Assembly: GCA_003456035.1 (NCBI GenBank)
Contig: DMPJ01000265.1
Span: forward strand, 1,333 to 7,632
Origin: Planktothrix sp. UBA8402
GTDB taxonomy: Bacteria > Cyanobacteriota > Cyanobacteriia > Cyanobacteriales > Microcoleaceae
DNA length: 6,300 nt
Direction of reading: 5' to 3'
Under the pieces are notes generated by a model. It was not told the origin of the DNA and searched no databases. It saw only the letters and a program-made list of their open reading frames with translations. A program made the position numbers and the translations under genes. This document shows positions 1 through 6,259 of this stretch, piece after piece (within the stretch, counting starts at the first letter, position 1; every line of letters starts with the position of its first letter).

Positions 1-1903
1 CATCATGAATTTCCTCCGGTTTAATTCCTATCCCGGTATCTTCTACTTCAAAACTCAGATTCAGTTTAGATTTTGTAGTTTCAACTGTTGTATCTTGCCG
101 AAAGGGTGAGATTTTTACTCGTAAAATGACTTGACCTATTTCCGTAAATTTAATGGCATTTCCTAATAAATTAATTAACACCTGACGTAATTTTTTCTCA
201 TCGCTAATAATATATTGAGGAACCTCATTGCTATACTGGATAATAAACTTAAGTCCCTTAGAAGTGGCTCTAATTTTTAACATTGCTTCTAAGCTATCCA
301 AGAATTGATAAAAGTCAAATTTTTGTTCATTTAATGTAACTTTTCCCGCTTCTATTTTAGATAAATCTAAAATATCATTAATCAATTCTAATAAATGTTC
401 ACCACTGCGATTAATAATCCCTAACTCTTGAGAACCTTGGGAAAAAATAGGGTCGCGTGACATTAATTGACTAAACCCTAAAATGGAATTTAATGGTGTT
501 CTTAACTCATGACTCATATTGGCTAAAAAGGTACTTTTAGCACGATTAGCGATATCAGCCGCTTTTTTTGCTTCTTCTAATTCCTGGGTTCTTTCAGCCA
601 CTTTCTGTTCTAAACTTTGGGAATATTCTTCTAATTGTTCATGGGATTCTTTTAACTTAATTCGCATTTGATTAAACGCTTTTGCTAAAGTTCTTAATTC
701 ATAAATCTGTTCGCACTCGACTGGTGTTCCCCAATTTCCCTGAGATAATTCATCCGCCGATTTAATCAGTTCAAAAATAGGTTTATTCACCCAACGACTG
801 GTAATTATTCCAAAAACAGTAGCTAATCCTAAAGCACCTAAACATAATAAAATAGTCGTCCGATTATTGTCATGAATCTGTTCCATGAAATCTGATTCAG
901 GAATCACTACCACCACGAACCAATTTAGACCATAATCATCTTTATAGGGAAGCACTTGCACAAAATATTTTTGTCCATTCCAATTAAGTTCTAATTGCTG
1001 TAAATTCTGAATTTGGTTAAATTGACCAAAAGTTTTGATTAAGTATTTTACCGTTGATTGAGTTAACTGATTAGAACTTTCAACGGCTTTTAACGGTTTT
1101 CTAAATTGATTTTTTCCCGGTTCAATATAGGGTTTTTCTCCAGTTGAACTTGCCACTAATTGCCCTGACGCATCTAAAATAAAAGTCTGAGTTGCAGGAC
1201 TAATTTTAATATTTTGTAAAAAATTACTGATTAATTCTAAGAGTAAATCAATACCTATAAATCCTTGAACTTCTCCATTATCATCATAAATACGAGTAAT
1301 TAAAGTAATTCCTACATCCCCTCTGGAAAAAGTATAAATATCACTCCATTGCGTGTGATTAGTAGCTTCCATAGCTTTTTGATACCAAGGTCGAATTTTA
1401 GCATCATAAAAATCCGTTCCAATTCGTTCAGTTCGATTCCCATTTTCATCTAATTTATAAATTGCTCGGTTGGGGAAATCTTCACTGATTAAGGTAAGAA
1501 ACCCCTGAGAAGGACTGTGATGGACTAAAATAATTTCTCCTTGAGTATAGGCAAAATAAATCCCTTGGACTGACTTCAATAATTGAATTTGTTTAAAAAA
1601 ACGTCGCTCTAAATCTTCCGGGTTATTTACATCCAAAAGCCCCATTTCAATAGCTTCTACATTAATTTGATTTAAAAAATAAGATCTAGCTAAATAGTTA
1701 TCCAAACGTTCTTTAATTCGATGAGCAATTTCTTGTTGTAATTGCGTGACTAAACCATTGATTGCTTGCTGTCCATTCCGATAGGATAAATACCCTGTTA
1801 ATCCGACAGCAAGAATAATTTGAACCATAAACGGAATAATTAAAACTGTTTGCAACCTGACTTTTTTAGATAGATGCCTGGTATAATATTTAAAATGGTT
1901 CAT
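1..1903 (-). CDS. Transmembrane dCache-HAMP sensor histidine kinase (C-terminus cut off by window edge)
   Basis: I translated 634 codons by hand from ATG at 1903 to the window edge and found no stop. The protein has a short cytoplasmic N-terminus and a first membrane helix (residues ~18-39). A periplasmic double-Cache domain follows (~45-335), with an RPWY motif at 171-174, a GFIGIDL strand near 214-220 and the typical closing [12 protein letters not shown] at 328-339. Then come a second membrane helix (~350-369), a HAMP linker (~370-420) and a coiled coil (~412-452). The HisKA H-box [11 protein letters not shown] places the phospho-accepting His at 465. The HATPase N-box [10 protein letters not shown] lies at ~578-587 and the G1 box DTGIGI at 622-627. 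The G2 box and anything further C-terminal, such as a receiver domain, lie outside the window. It should autophosphorylate on His in response to a periplasmic ligand. Six sensor residues match the amino-acid-binding Cache motif (see findings). The start has a GAGG Shine-Dalgarno 7 bases upstream. It lies 38 bases after another kinase gene and is probably co-transcribed with it. Confidence 0.93.
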   Translation of the reverse strand, partial: MNHFKYYTRHLSKKVRLQTVLIIPFMVQIILAVGLTGYLSYRNGQQAINGLVTQLQQEIAHRIKERLDNYLARSYFLNQINVEAIEMGLLDVNNPEDLERRFFKQIQLLKSVQGIYFAYTQGEIILVHHSPSQGFLTLISEDFPNRAIYKLDENGNRTERIGTDFYDAKIRPWYQKAMEATNHTQWSDIYTFSRGDVGITLITRIYDDNGEVQGFIGIDLLLELISNFLQNIKISPATQTFILDASGQLVASSTGEKPYIEPGKNQFRKPLKAVESSNQLTQSTVKYLIKTFGQFNQIQNLQQLELNWNGQKYFVQVLPYKDDYGLNWFVVVVIPESDFMEQIHDNNRTTILLCLGALGLATVFGIITSRWVNKPIFELIKSADELSQGNWGTPVECEQIYELRTLAKAFNQMRIKLKESHEQLEEYSQSLEQKVAERTQELEEAKKAADIANRAKSTFLANMSHELRTPLNSILGFSQLMSRDPIFSQGSQELGIINRSGEHLLELINDILDLSKIEAGKVTLNEQKFDFYQFLDSLEAMLKIRATSKGLKFIIQYSNEVPQYIISDEKKLRQVLINLLGNAIKFTEIGQVILRVKISPFRQDTTVETTKSKLNLSFEVEDTGIGIKPEEIHD

Positions 1904-1910
1904 GGTTAGC

Positions 1911-1914
1911 CCTC
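1911..1914 (-). promoter_or_regulatory. Shine-Dalgarno site of the dCache kinase gene
   Basis: GAGG on the minus strand, 7 bases before ATG at 1903. This is a good sequence and spacing, and it fixes the start codon. It gives the downstream kinase its own ribosome entry, so its translation need not depend on the interrupted gene before it. Confidence 0.6.
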
Positions 1915-1941
1915 ATGGGGGATTTATCTAATAGTATCATG

Positions 1942-3216
1942 TTATGGACAAGGAATTTTAATAATAAACTCTGTTCCCTGCTTTTCTTTGCTATTAACTT
2001 CTAGTTTGCCACCGTGAGCTTTAACAATTACTTGATAACAAATAGCGAGTCCCATTCCTGTCCCTTGACCAACGGGTTTTGTTGTAAAGAAGGGATCAAA
2101 AATTCGGGATTGAATATCATCGGGAATTCCTAATCCATTATCCTGAATGGCAATTCTGATCCAATCTGGACTGTGATCTTCTGTTGTTATCGTAACTTCT
2201 CCTTCTCCTGAACGATGTTTAACCGCATCAATAGCATTACTTAATATTTGGAAAAAGACTTGATTGATTTGGCAGGGAAAACAATTGATTTTAGGAATTT
2301 TTTGATAATTTTTGTTGATTTTGATCTGATTCATTTGATGTTCTAACAATCTTAAACTACTGTCTAAACCTTCGGTTAAATCAACGGATTTCCACTCAGA
2401 TTCGTTTAAATGGGAGAAATCTTTTAAGCTGTCAACAATAGAACGAATTCTCACACTTCCTTGTTCCATAGAATCAATTAACTGGGGAAAGTCTTCTCTA
2501 ATAAAATCTAGTTCTATTTCTTCACCAATTTGATTTAAAAATTCTCCCACTTCTGGACTAAACTCTCGACATTTATTCACAACTTCTAGCAAGTTTTGAA
2601 CGTAGCTTCTGGCATGGGAAATATTAGCATAGATAAAGTTATTGGGATTATTAATTTCATGGGCAATTCCGGCTACCATTTGACCTAAACTTGATAGTTT
2701 TTCACTTTGAATTAGCTGAATTTGGGTGGTTTTTAATTCTTCTAATGTGGTTTGTAAATGTTGAGTTTGGAGTTGATATTGGCAAGCGGTTTCTTGAACT
2801 TGTGTATAAAGTTGTGCTTGTTTAATGGCGATCGCTAATTGATCAGCAAGTTGTTTTAATCCATCAATTTCCCAGTTTTTCCAAGCACGAGGGTTACTGC
2901 ATTCATGGGCAATTAATAATCCCCAAAGTTGACCATCTATATCTGGTTGATGCTCTTCTATTTCTGCTCCCATTATAATCGGGACAACTAAATTAGCTCG
3001 AACTTGTAACATATCTAAAAAATTCAGATGACAGGGATCTAAATCTGATTTATGAATATCATCAACTACCCGAACTCGTCCATTTTTATACAGTTGTCCA
3101 TGTTTTTCTGGAAAGCAATTATCGGTAATTTTATCTCCAAAAATTGATGGCCAAGGGACGCGATAATTCTCTACTTTAATTTCTCCTTCCCAACCATTAA
3201 TAAACTGATAAATCAC
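1942..3216 (-). CDS. C-terminal fragment of the interrupted kinase: GAF2 (DXCF cyanobacteriochrome-like) plus histidine kinase core, 424 aa from GTG
   Basis: This is the 3' part of the broken kinase gene. After the TAA at 3478 the frame stays open, but the first ATG, GTG or TTG codon in it is GTG at 3216. That codon lies inside the first strand of GAF2 (the VVIYQF segment). A protein starting there would lack the first helix of the GAF fold, so this is a possible but poor start. In fragment numbering, DNCF is at 32-35, CH at 62-63, VRANLVVPI at 72-80, LWGLLIAHECS at 98-107, the H-box His at 186, the N-box Asn at 327, G1 at 359-363 and G2 at 383-390. The kinase core is complete and ends with TAA at 1942. 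About 12 extra residues sit between the LVVPI and LWGLL strands. If made, it could still dimerise and autophosphorylate. Confidence 0.65.
   Translation of the reverse strand: MIYQFINGWEGEIKVENYRVPWPSIFGDKITDNCFPEKHGQLYKNGRVRVVDDIHKSDLDPCHLNFLDMLQVRANLVVPIIMGAEIEEHQPDIDGQLWGLLIAHECSNPRAWKNWEIDGLKQLADQLAIAIKQAQLYTQVQETACQYQLQTQHLQTTLEELKTTQIQLIQSEKLSSLGQMVAGIAHEINNPNNFIYANISHARSYVQNLLEVVNKCREFSPEVGEFLNQIGEEIELDFIREDFPQLIDSMEQGSVRIRSIVDSLKDFSHLNESEWKSVDLTEGLDSSLRLLEHQMNQIKINKNYQKIPKINCFPCQINQVFFQILSNAIDAVKHRSGEGEVTITTEDHSPDWIRIAIQDNGLGIPDDIQSRIFDPFFTTKPVGQGTGMGLAICYQVIVKAHGGKLEVNSKEKQGTEFIIKIPCP
2828..2835. repeat. HIP1 octamer GCGATCGC (in GAF2)
   Basis: Highly iterated palindrome typical of many cyanobacterial genomes. 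Here it encodes the AIA of the QLAIAI segment at the end of GAF2. It supports a cyanobacterial origin. Confidence 0.9.
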
Positions 3217-3376
3217 AACTCGATCTGTATTTAGAACTTGCCGAACTCCCGCAACTGCGGTGTTTAAAATTGCCGTCAGATCTAAACTACTTCTAATTTG
3301 GTTAATAACTAATCTTAATAATGCTTCTTGTTCCCCTTTAGCACGACTTTCTTGATAGAGTTGGGCGTGATGAATT

Positions 3377-3384
3377 GCGATCGC
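3377..3384. repeat. HIP1 octamer GCGATCGC (in GAF1)
   Basis: Second copy of the palindrome, in the same codon phase and at the equivalent place in GAF1 (PLAIAI segment), downstream of the premature stop. Confidence 0.9.
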
Positions 3385-3477
3385 TAAGGGGGAAGCAATA
3401 CCCTCTAAAAGTTGAATTTCCCAGTCTTGCCATTCCCGTTCATGATCGCATTGATGCAGCCCAATAATCCCTTGAAC

Positions 3478-3975
3478 TTACCCTTGATAGCGCACAGCAA
3501 CCGCTAACATAGATTGAATATCTAATTGATCAATTAAGGCTTTGGTAGTCTCCCCAAAACCAGGAAATTCTTTGAATTTTGTTAATGCTAAAGGTTGAGA
3601 TTGAGATAATAAAGCTCGTAAATGGGCATTATCATCGGCATTGAGTTTAATCCCTAATTGACTTAAATATCCTCCTTGATTATATTCATTTTTGGTAGTA
3701 AATTCATGATCAGAATGGGATTCTTTAACTAAAACACTAACCCGACTACACTTAATAATTTGCCCTAAATGTTGACAAGCAGAACTCAAAACCTGATCTA
3801 AATCCAATGTACTAATAATCTCTTTATTAATCTGATTAACCAGATCATAAAACTGGATTTGGTGTGCTTCTGTATTCCCTTCAGAGCAAGTAACTGATGA
3901 TAAGTTTTCAGAATTGCTAAAAAGAGAATTTTCAGGTAATGAACAGTATGGAGAATCTAAATCAAGCATAGACAT
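3478..3975 (-). CDS. N-terminal fragment of the interrupted kinase: partial GAF1 domain, 165 aa
   Basis: This is the 5' part of the broken kinase gene, from ATG at 3975 to the premature TAA. The first ~43 residues are rich in Ser and Asn and show no domain I recognise. From ~44 on it is a GAF domain (NKEIISTLDLDQVLSSAC, later IQSMLAVAVRYQG) that ends before its last strand and C-terminal helix. As a free protein it would be an incomplete GAF fold with no output domain and is unlikely to be stable. GAF1 has no CH pair or DXCF motif, so it is not a bilin-binding type. A second ATG at 3969 is an alternative start. Neither has a clear Shine-Dalgarno. Confidence 0.6.
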   Translation of the reverse strand: MSMLDLDSPYCSLPENSLFSNSENLSSVTCSEGNTEAHQIQFYDLVNQINKEIISTLDLDQVLSSACQHLGQIIKCSRVSVLVKESHSDHEFTTKNEYNQGGYLSQLGIKLNADDNAHLRALLSQSQPLALTKFKEFPGFGETTKALIDQLDIQSMLAVAVRYQG

Positions 3976-4091
3976 AAAAATGTACCCAATAATAATTTAA
4001 TGAAATTTGATCGACTTTATAAATCAGATTTTTCCTAGCTTGAGAAGAAGAAAAAGTCTTAGTTTAATATCATGATAGTCAATAATCCGTG

Positions 4092-4119
4092 AAAATAGAG
4101 TTCCCAGATGCACTGTCAA
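4092..4119 (-). promoter_or_regulatory. Candidate sigma70-type promoter for the kinase operon
   Basis: On the minus strand a perfect -35 hexamer TTGACA (4119-4114) is followed, after a 16-base spacer, by TATTTT (4097-4092) as a -10. It would give a leader of roughly 110 bases before the ATG at 3975. The -35 is strong, but the -10 is only fair and the spacer one base short. No operator could be identified. Confidence 0.35.
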
Positions 4120-4121
4120 CC

Positions 4122-4151
4122 CTGAAACCTTATGTAAAGATATTTTACAAT
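4122..4151 (+). promoter_or_regulatory. Candidate promoter for coaX
   Basis: CTGAAA (4122-4127), an 18-base spacer and TACAAT (4146-4151) form a plausible -35/-10 pair. Transcription would start near 4158, about 30 bases before the ATG at 4187. It lies almost back-to-back with the candidate promoter for the divergent kinase genes. The -10 is good and the -35 mediocre. Confidence 0.3.
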
Positions 4152-4186
4152 ATTGTTGATGAAATTGAAAGTATTCCTAAAGATAG

Positions 4187-4930
4187 ATGTGTCAATCCTC
4201 TCGATCCTACTCATTCCAAAATCGTCCCTGGTTAGGCTTAATGCTAGGAAATTCTCGACGACATTGGGCCAAGTTATTAGGTAAAACGGTATTAGAGACT
4301 TGGGACGAGGAAAATACCGACCAACCCCCAACCCTAAAACACGATTTGCCCTTAATTGTGGCTTCGGTGGTCGGTGAGCCCAGCCCATATTGGGCATCAT
4401 TCCCCCAAGTTCGGGTTGTGACCTTAGCCGACGTTCCCCTGAAAGGAATGTATTCCACCCTAGGCATTGATCGTGCCTTGGCTGTGTTAGGAGGCGGAAC
4501 CCGTTTTGGCTGGCCAATTTTAGTTATTGATGCCGGGACTGCCCTGACCTTCACCGCCGCCGACTCTAATCAAAGGTTGGTTGGCGGGGCTATATTACCC
4601 GGTTTAGGTCTACAAAGGTCTTCCCTGGCTCAGAAAACCGCCTACTTACCCAGAATTGAATTTCCTCCCGATTTACCGCAACGCTGGGCTATGGAAACTC
4701 CAGAGGCGATGCAGAGTGGCATTATTTATACCCTGTTGGCGGGAATGGGAGATTTTATAGAATCTTGGCAAAAACAATATCCCAGTAGTGCCATTGTGAT
4801 CACCGGAGGCGATCACAATTTGTTACTTTCCTACTTCACTAAGCAGTTTCCCGATAGGGGTAGTCATCCTGTAGCCGATCCTGATTTAATATTTCGGGGG
4901 ATGGCAGCTTTGAAAAATGAATCTTATTAG
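4187..4930 (+). CDS. coaX: Type III pantothenate kinase
   Basis: This enzyme phosphorylates pantothenate to 4'-phosphopantothenate with ATP, the first step of coenzyme A synthesis in the cytosol. It is 247 residues long, normal for the family. Visible landmarks are the N-terminal phosphate-binding strand WLGLMLGNSRRHW (15-27), the GIDR motif (93-96) and IDAGTALTF (114-122). In that last motif Asp115 corresponds to the family's catalytic aspartate. Further on are GGAILPGLGLQ (133-143), the EAMQSGIIYTLLAG segment (173-186) and ITGGD (205-209). The usual N-terminal D-x-G-N-T appears as M-x-G-N-S, which I remember as the common form in cyanobacteria. The ATG at 4187 is the only sensible start because TAG directly precedes it in frame. 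Only a weak AAAG precedes it as a ribosome site. Its last 92 bases overlap the convergent alpha/beta-hydrolase-fold gene. Unlike type I and II kinases, CoaX enzymes generally need a monovalent cation and resist CoA feedback. Confidence 0.93.
   Translation: MCQSSRSYSFQNRPWLGLMLGNSRRHWAKLLGKTVLETWDEENTDQPPTLKHDLPLIVASVVGEPSPYWASFPQVRVVTLADVPLKGMYSTLGIDRALAVLGGGTRFGWPILVIDAGTALTFTAADSNQRLVGGAILPGLGLQRSSLAQKTAYLPRIEFPPDLPQRWAMETPEAMQSGIIYTLLAGMGDFIESWQKQYPSSAIVITGGDHNLLLSYFTKQFPDRGSHPVADPDLIFRGMAALKNESY
4839..4930. other. Convergent coding overlap of coaX and the alpha/beta-hydrolase-fold gene (92 bases)
   Basis: The coaX stop is at 4928-4930 and the hydrolase stop on the other strand at 4841-4839. 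The 92 bases encode both the last ~30 residues of CoaX, including conserved-looking PDLIFRGMAAL, and the hydrolase tail after its fold ends. There is no room for a separate terminator between the two genes. Confidence 0.8.
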
Positions 4931-5735
4931 AAATAAATTCCCGAATATATTGAGCGATAACTTCTGGCATTTGTAATGGTAAATTCGGTTTTCCTCCCTC
5001 AATTATATGATATTCAGCCCTGGGCGCGCTCTGGGAGTAGGTTTTGCTTTGGTTCAAGGCGGTGGCGGTATCCTCATCTCCTTGTAATACCAAAGTTGGT
5101 AACTTGAACCACTCCAGATGTTGATTCAACATTTCCTGCTGAATTTCTACCCATCGACGACGGTACAAGATTTTACTAGCAACTGGCCACTCCAACATAA
5201 TTTGGCGATAGTTAAACCAATCTTTAATTTTTTTACCCTGTCCCAATAGAAACGCTAAGGGATAAATCAGTTTCAAAAACCCAACCAAGGGGGAAAAATT
5301 AGAGGCTAATTGTCGCTTCCATCCCCATTCTTTTTTGTAATTATCAAATGTTACTCCCTCCGGGGCAATTACCACTAAACCTTTAACTATTTCGGGATAT
5401 TTCAAGGCGTAACTGGTGGCTATCCAAGCCCCTAAACCATGACCAACTAAACATAATTCCTTGATTTTGAGGGTTTGAATATATTCAGCTAAACACTCAA
5501 CTTGTAAATTAATTGAAGGGTGAATTTTCGTAAAAGATCGAGACTCTCCAGCACCCAAAATATCTGGTGCAAAACAATGGTGATCAAGACTTAAATGCTG
5601 CATCAATGGAACCCACTGACTGCTATCAGTCCAAGACCCATGCAGAAAAACAATTGTCGGGCCATCACCGACTTCCCGCCAGAAAATCTGCCCCTGGGAC
5701 ACTTGAATTCGGAAGTGATGAAATAATTGATACAT
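4839..5735 (-). CDS. Alpha/beta-hydrolase-fold protein, probable pseudoenzyme lacking Ser and His of the triad
   Basis: The 298-residue protein has clear alpha/beta hydrolase architecture. It shows the oxyanion-loop strand TIVFLHGSW (27-35), APDILGAGES (57-65), the nucleophile-elbow strand LCLVGHGLGAW (94-104), a helical cap (~130-205) and the acid-bearing LVLQGDED (215-222, Asp220). The elbow reads G-H-G-L-G where active enzymes have G-x-S-x-G, so the nucleophile is Gly100 (codon GGT, one base from AGT). Near residues 246-258, where G-H-x-P is expected, the sequence is EGGKPNLPLQMPE with no histidine. Ester or amide hydrolysis by the usual triad therefore looks impossible; a binding or non-canonical role is inference. 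The fold ends near residue 269, and the remaining ~30 residues are encoded antisense to coaX. It starts 29 bases after the Nudix gene and is probably in its operon. AGG abuts the ATG, so the ribosome site is weak. Confidence 0.85.
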   Translation of the reverse strand: MYQLFHHFRIQVSQGQIFWREVGDGPTIVFLHGSWTDSSQWVPLMQHLSLDHHCFAPDILGAGESRSFTKIHPSINLQVECLAEYIQTLKIKELCLVGHGLGAWIATSYALKYPEIVKGLVVIAPEGVTFDNYKKEWGWKRQLASNFSPLVGFLKLIYPLAFLLGQGKKIKDWFNYRQIMLEWPVASKILYRRRWVEIQQEMLNQHLEWFKLPTLVLQGDEDTATALNQSKTYSQSAPRAEYHIIEGGKPNLPLQMPEVIAQYIREFISNKIHFSKLPSPEILNQDRLQDDYPYRETA

Positions 5736-5764
5736 CCTAAATTTTTGATATGGTGGACAAAACC

Positions 5765-6232
5765 TTACGCTAAGGTTGTTAAACCCTGTAAATAGTCCTG
5801 AAGATGTCGTTCACAGTCATGGCTGAAACCGGAGGGGAGGGATGTAACAGGAAAGGCTTTAACCTCCGTAATTTCCTGGATGTCCTGAACTTGAAAGTTA
5901 CCTTGAACATCCGCTTCGACGACAACACAAATGGAATGAACTCGCCGATCTCGATCAGGCGCGGAATAGACACCCACCAAACGGCGAATTTTAACCAATT
6001 CTAACCCAGTTTCCTCGGCTAGTTCCCGTTTAATTGTGGTGGGGATATCTTCACCCCAGTCTACCATGCCTCCGGGTAAAGCCCATTTGCCATTATCTCG
6101 ACGTCGCACCAGCACAATTTTGCCATCGGGTAGAATTGGAATAATACTGGTTCCGGGGATAGGATGACGAAAAATAATCCCTAATACCGTTTGTCCAAAA
6201 TTCCAAACATATTTGGCAAATGATACAACCAA
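5765..6232 (-). CDS. Nudix hydrolase, ADP-ribose pyrophosphatase-like
   Basis: The 155-residue protein contains a perfect Nudix box (G-x5-E-x7-R-E-L-x-E-E-x-G-L) at residues 55-77: Gly55, Glu61, Arg69, Glu70, Glu73, Glu74, Gly76. It should therefore hydrolyse a nucleoside diphosphate linked to another moiety, using Mg2+ or Mn2+ held by the box glutamates. The strands around the box (SIIPILPDGKIVLVRRRDNGKWALPGG region, 29-55) and the later GVYSAPDRDRRVHSICVVVEA region resemble ADP-ribose or NADH pyrophosphatase relatives. The substrate cannot be fixed from sequence. The start is TTG at 6232: the frame is open back to a TAG at about 6284-6286, no ATG or GTG occurs there, and AGGAG lies 11 bases upstream. 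The first ~20 residues (FAKYVWNFGQTVLGIIF) are hydrophobic but too short and mixed for a clear signal peptide. It precedes the alpha/beta-hydrolase-fold gene by 29 bases. Confidence 0.9.
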   Translation of the reverse strand: MVVSFAKYVWNFGQTVLGIIFRHPIPGTSIIPILPDGKIVLVRRRDNGKWALPGGMVDWGEDIPTTIKRELAEETGLELVKIRRLVGVYSAPDRDRRVHSICVVVEADVQGNFQVQDIQEITEVKAFPVTSLPSGFSHDCERHLQDYLQGLTTLA

Positions 6233-6243
6233 AGTGTTGTTTT

Positions 6244-6248
6244 CTCCT
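6244..6248 (-). promoter_or_regulatory. Shine-Dalgarno supporting the TTG start of the Nudix gene
   Basis: AGGAG on the minus strand, 11 bases before TTG at 6232. The match is strong, the spacing a little long. It supports the unusual start codon because no other start lies between the upstream stop and the Nudix domain. Confidence 0.5.
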
Positions 6249-6259
6249 ATAACTAAAGG

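Larger units (their letters stand above)
1942..3975 (-). pseudogene. GAF-GAF-HisKA-HATPase histidine kinase interrupted by one in-frame stop; second GAF is cyanobacteriochrome-like
   Basis: The open frames 3975-3478 and 3477-1942 are the same reading frame, separated by a single TAA at 3480-3478 (codon 166 of 678). Read through, they form one ordinary cyanobacterial soluble sensor kinase. It has a poorly conserved N-terminus (1-~43), GAF1 (~44-205) and GAF2 (~222-393). A coiled linker follows, then HisKA with AHEINNPNNF (His439), N-box ILSNAIDA (Asn580), G1 box DNGLG (612-616), F-box FDPFFTTK (627-634) and G2 box GQGTGMGL (636-643). The stop falls between RYQG and VQGIIGLHQC, which are consecutive in intact GAF domains of this type. 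One base change from CAA, AAA or GAA would create it. No frameshift or other stop is present, so the lesion is recent, a sequencing error, or tolerated. GAF2 carries a DNCF motif (Cys287) and a CH pair (Cys315-His316), the two-cysteine pattern of DXCF cyanobacteriochromes. There are no membrane segments. It probably heads an operon with the dCache kinase. Confidence 0.85.
3976..4186. other. Divergent intergenic region between the kinase operon and coaX
   Basis: These 211 bases hold no credible gene. They contain the two candidate promoters listed separately and a short ATCATGAT palindrome at 4069-4076. The half next to the kinase gene is AT-rich and includes a purine-rich run near 4042-4057. 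I saw no riboswitch, RNA gene or long inverted repeat. Confidence 0.6.

Noticed and set aside
1904..1941. Hairpin around CCCCCATGAGGG between the two kinase genes as a terminator
   Set aside because: The possible stem is three or four pairs with no T-run. It overlaps the ribosome site and is better read as a leader segment.
3214..3216. GTG as the true start of an independent 424-residue kinase
   Set aside because: It cuts into the first strand of GAF2 and has no clear ribosome site. The frame upstream encodes the missing part of GAF1 and GAF2, so a broken longer gene fits better.
3478..3975. GAF1 as a second bilin-binding domain
   Set aside because: No CH pair, DXCF motif or VRANLVVPI segment; it resembles the non-chromophore GAF type.
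4069..4076. ATCATGAT palindrome as an operator in the divergent intergenic region
   Set aside because: It is eight bases long, not extended by flanking symmetry, and expected by chance in AT-rich DNA.
4116..4517. Minus-strand open frame of 133 codons opposite coaX
   Set aside because: It is antisense to a well-supported coaX, has no recognisable domain and reads as low-information sequence.
4207..4554. Minus-strand open frame of 115 codons opposite coaX
   Set aside because: It is the same shadow in another frame; coaX explains the sequence fully.
5761..5777. Inverted repeat AACCTTA-CGC-TAAGGTT over the Nudix stop codon as a terminator
   Set aside because: The stem is only 7 bp, no T-run follows on the minus strand, and the next gene starts about 25 bases on. 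A terminator is unlikely.
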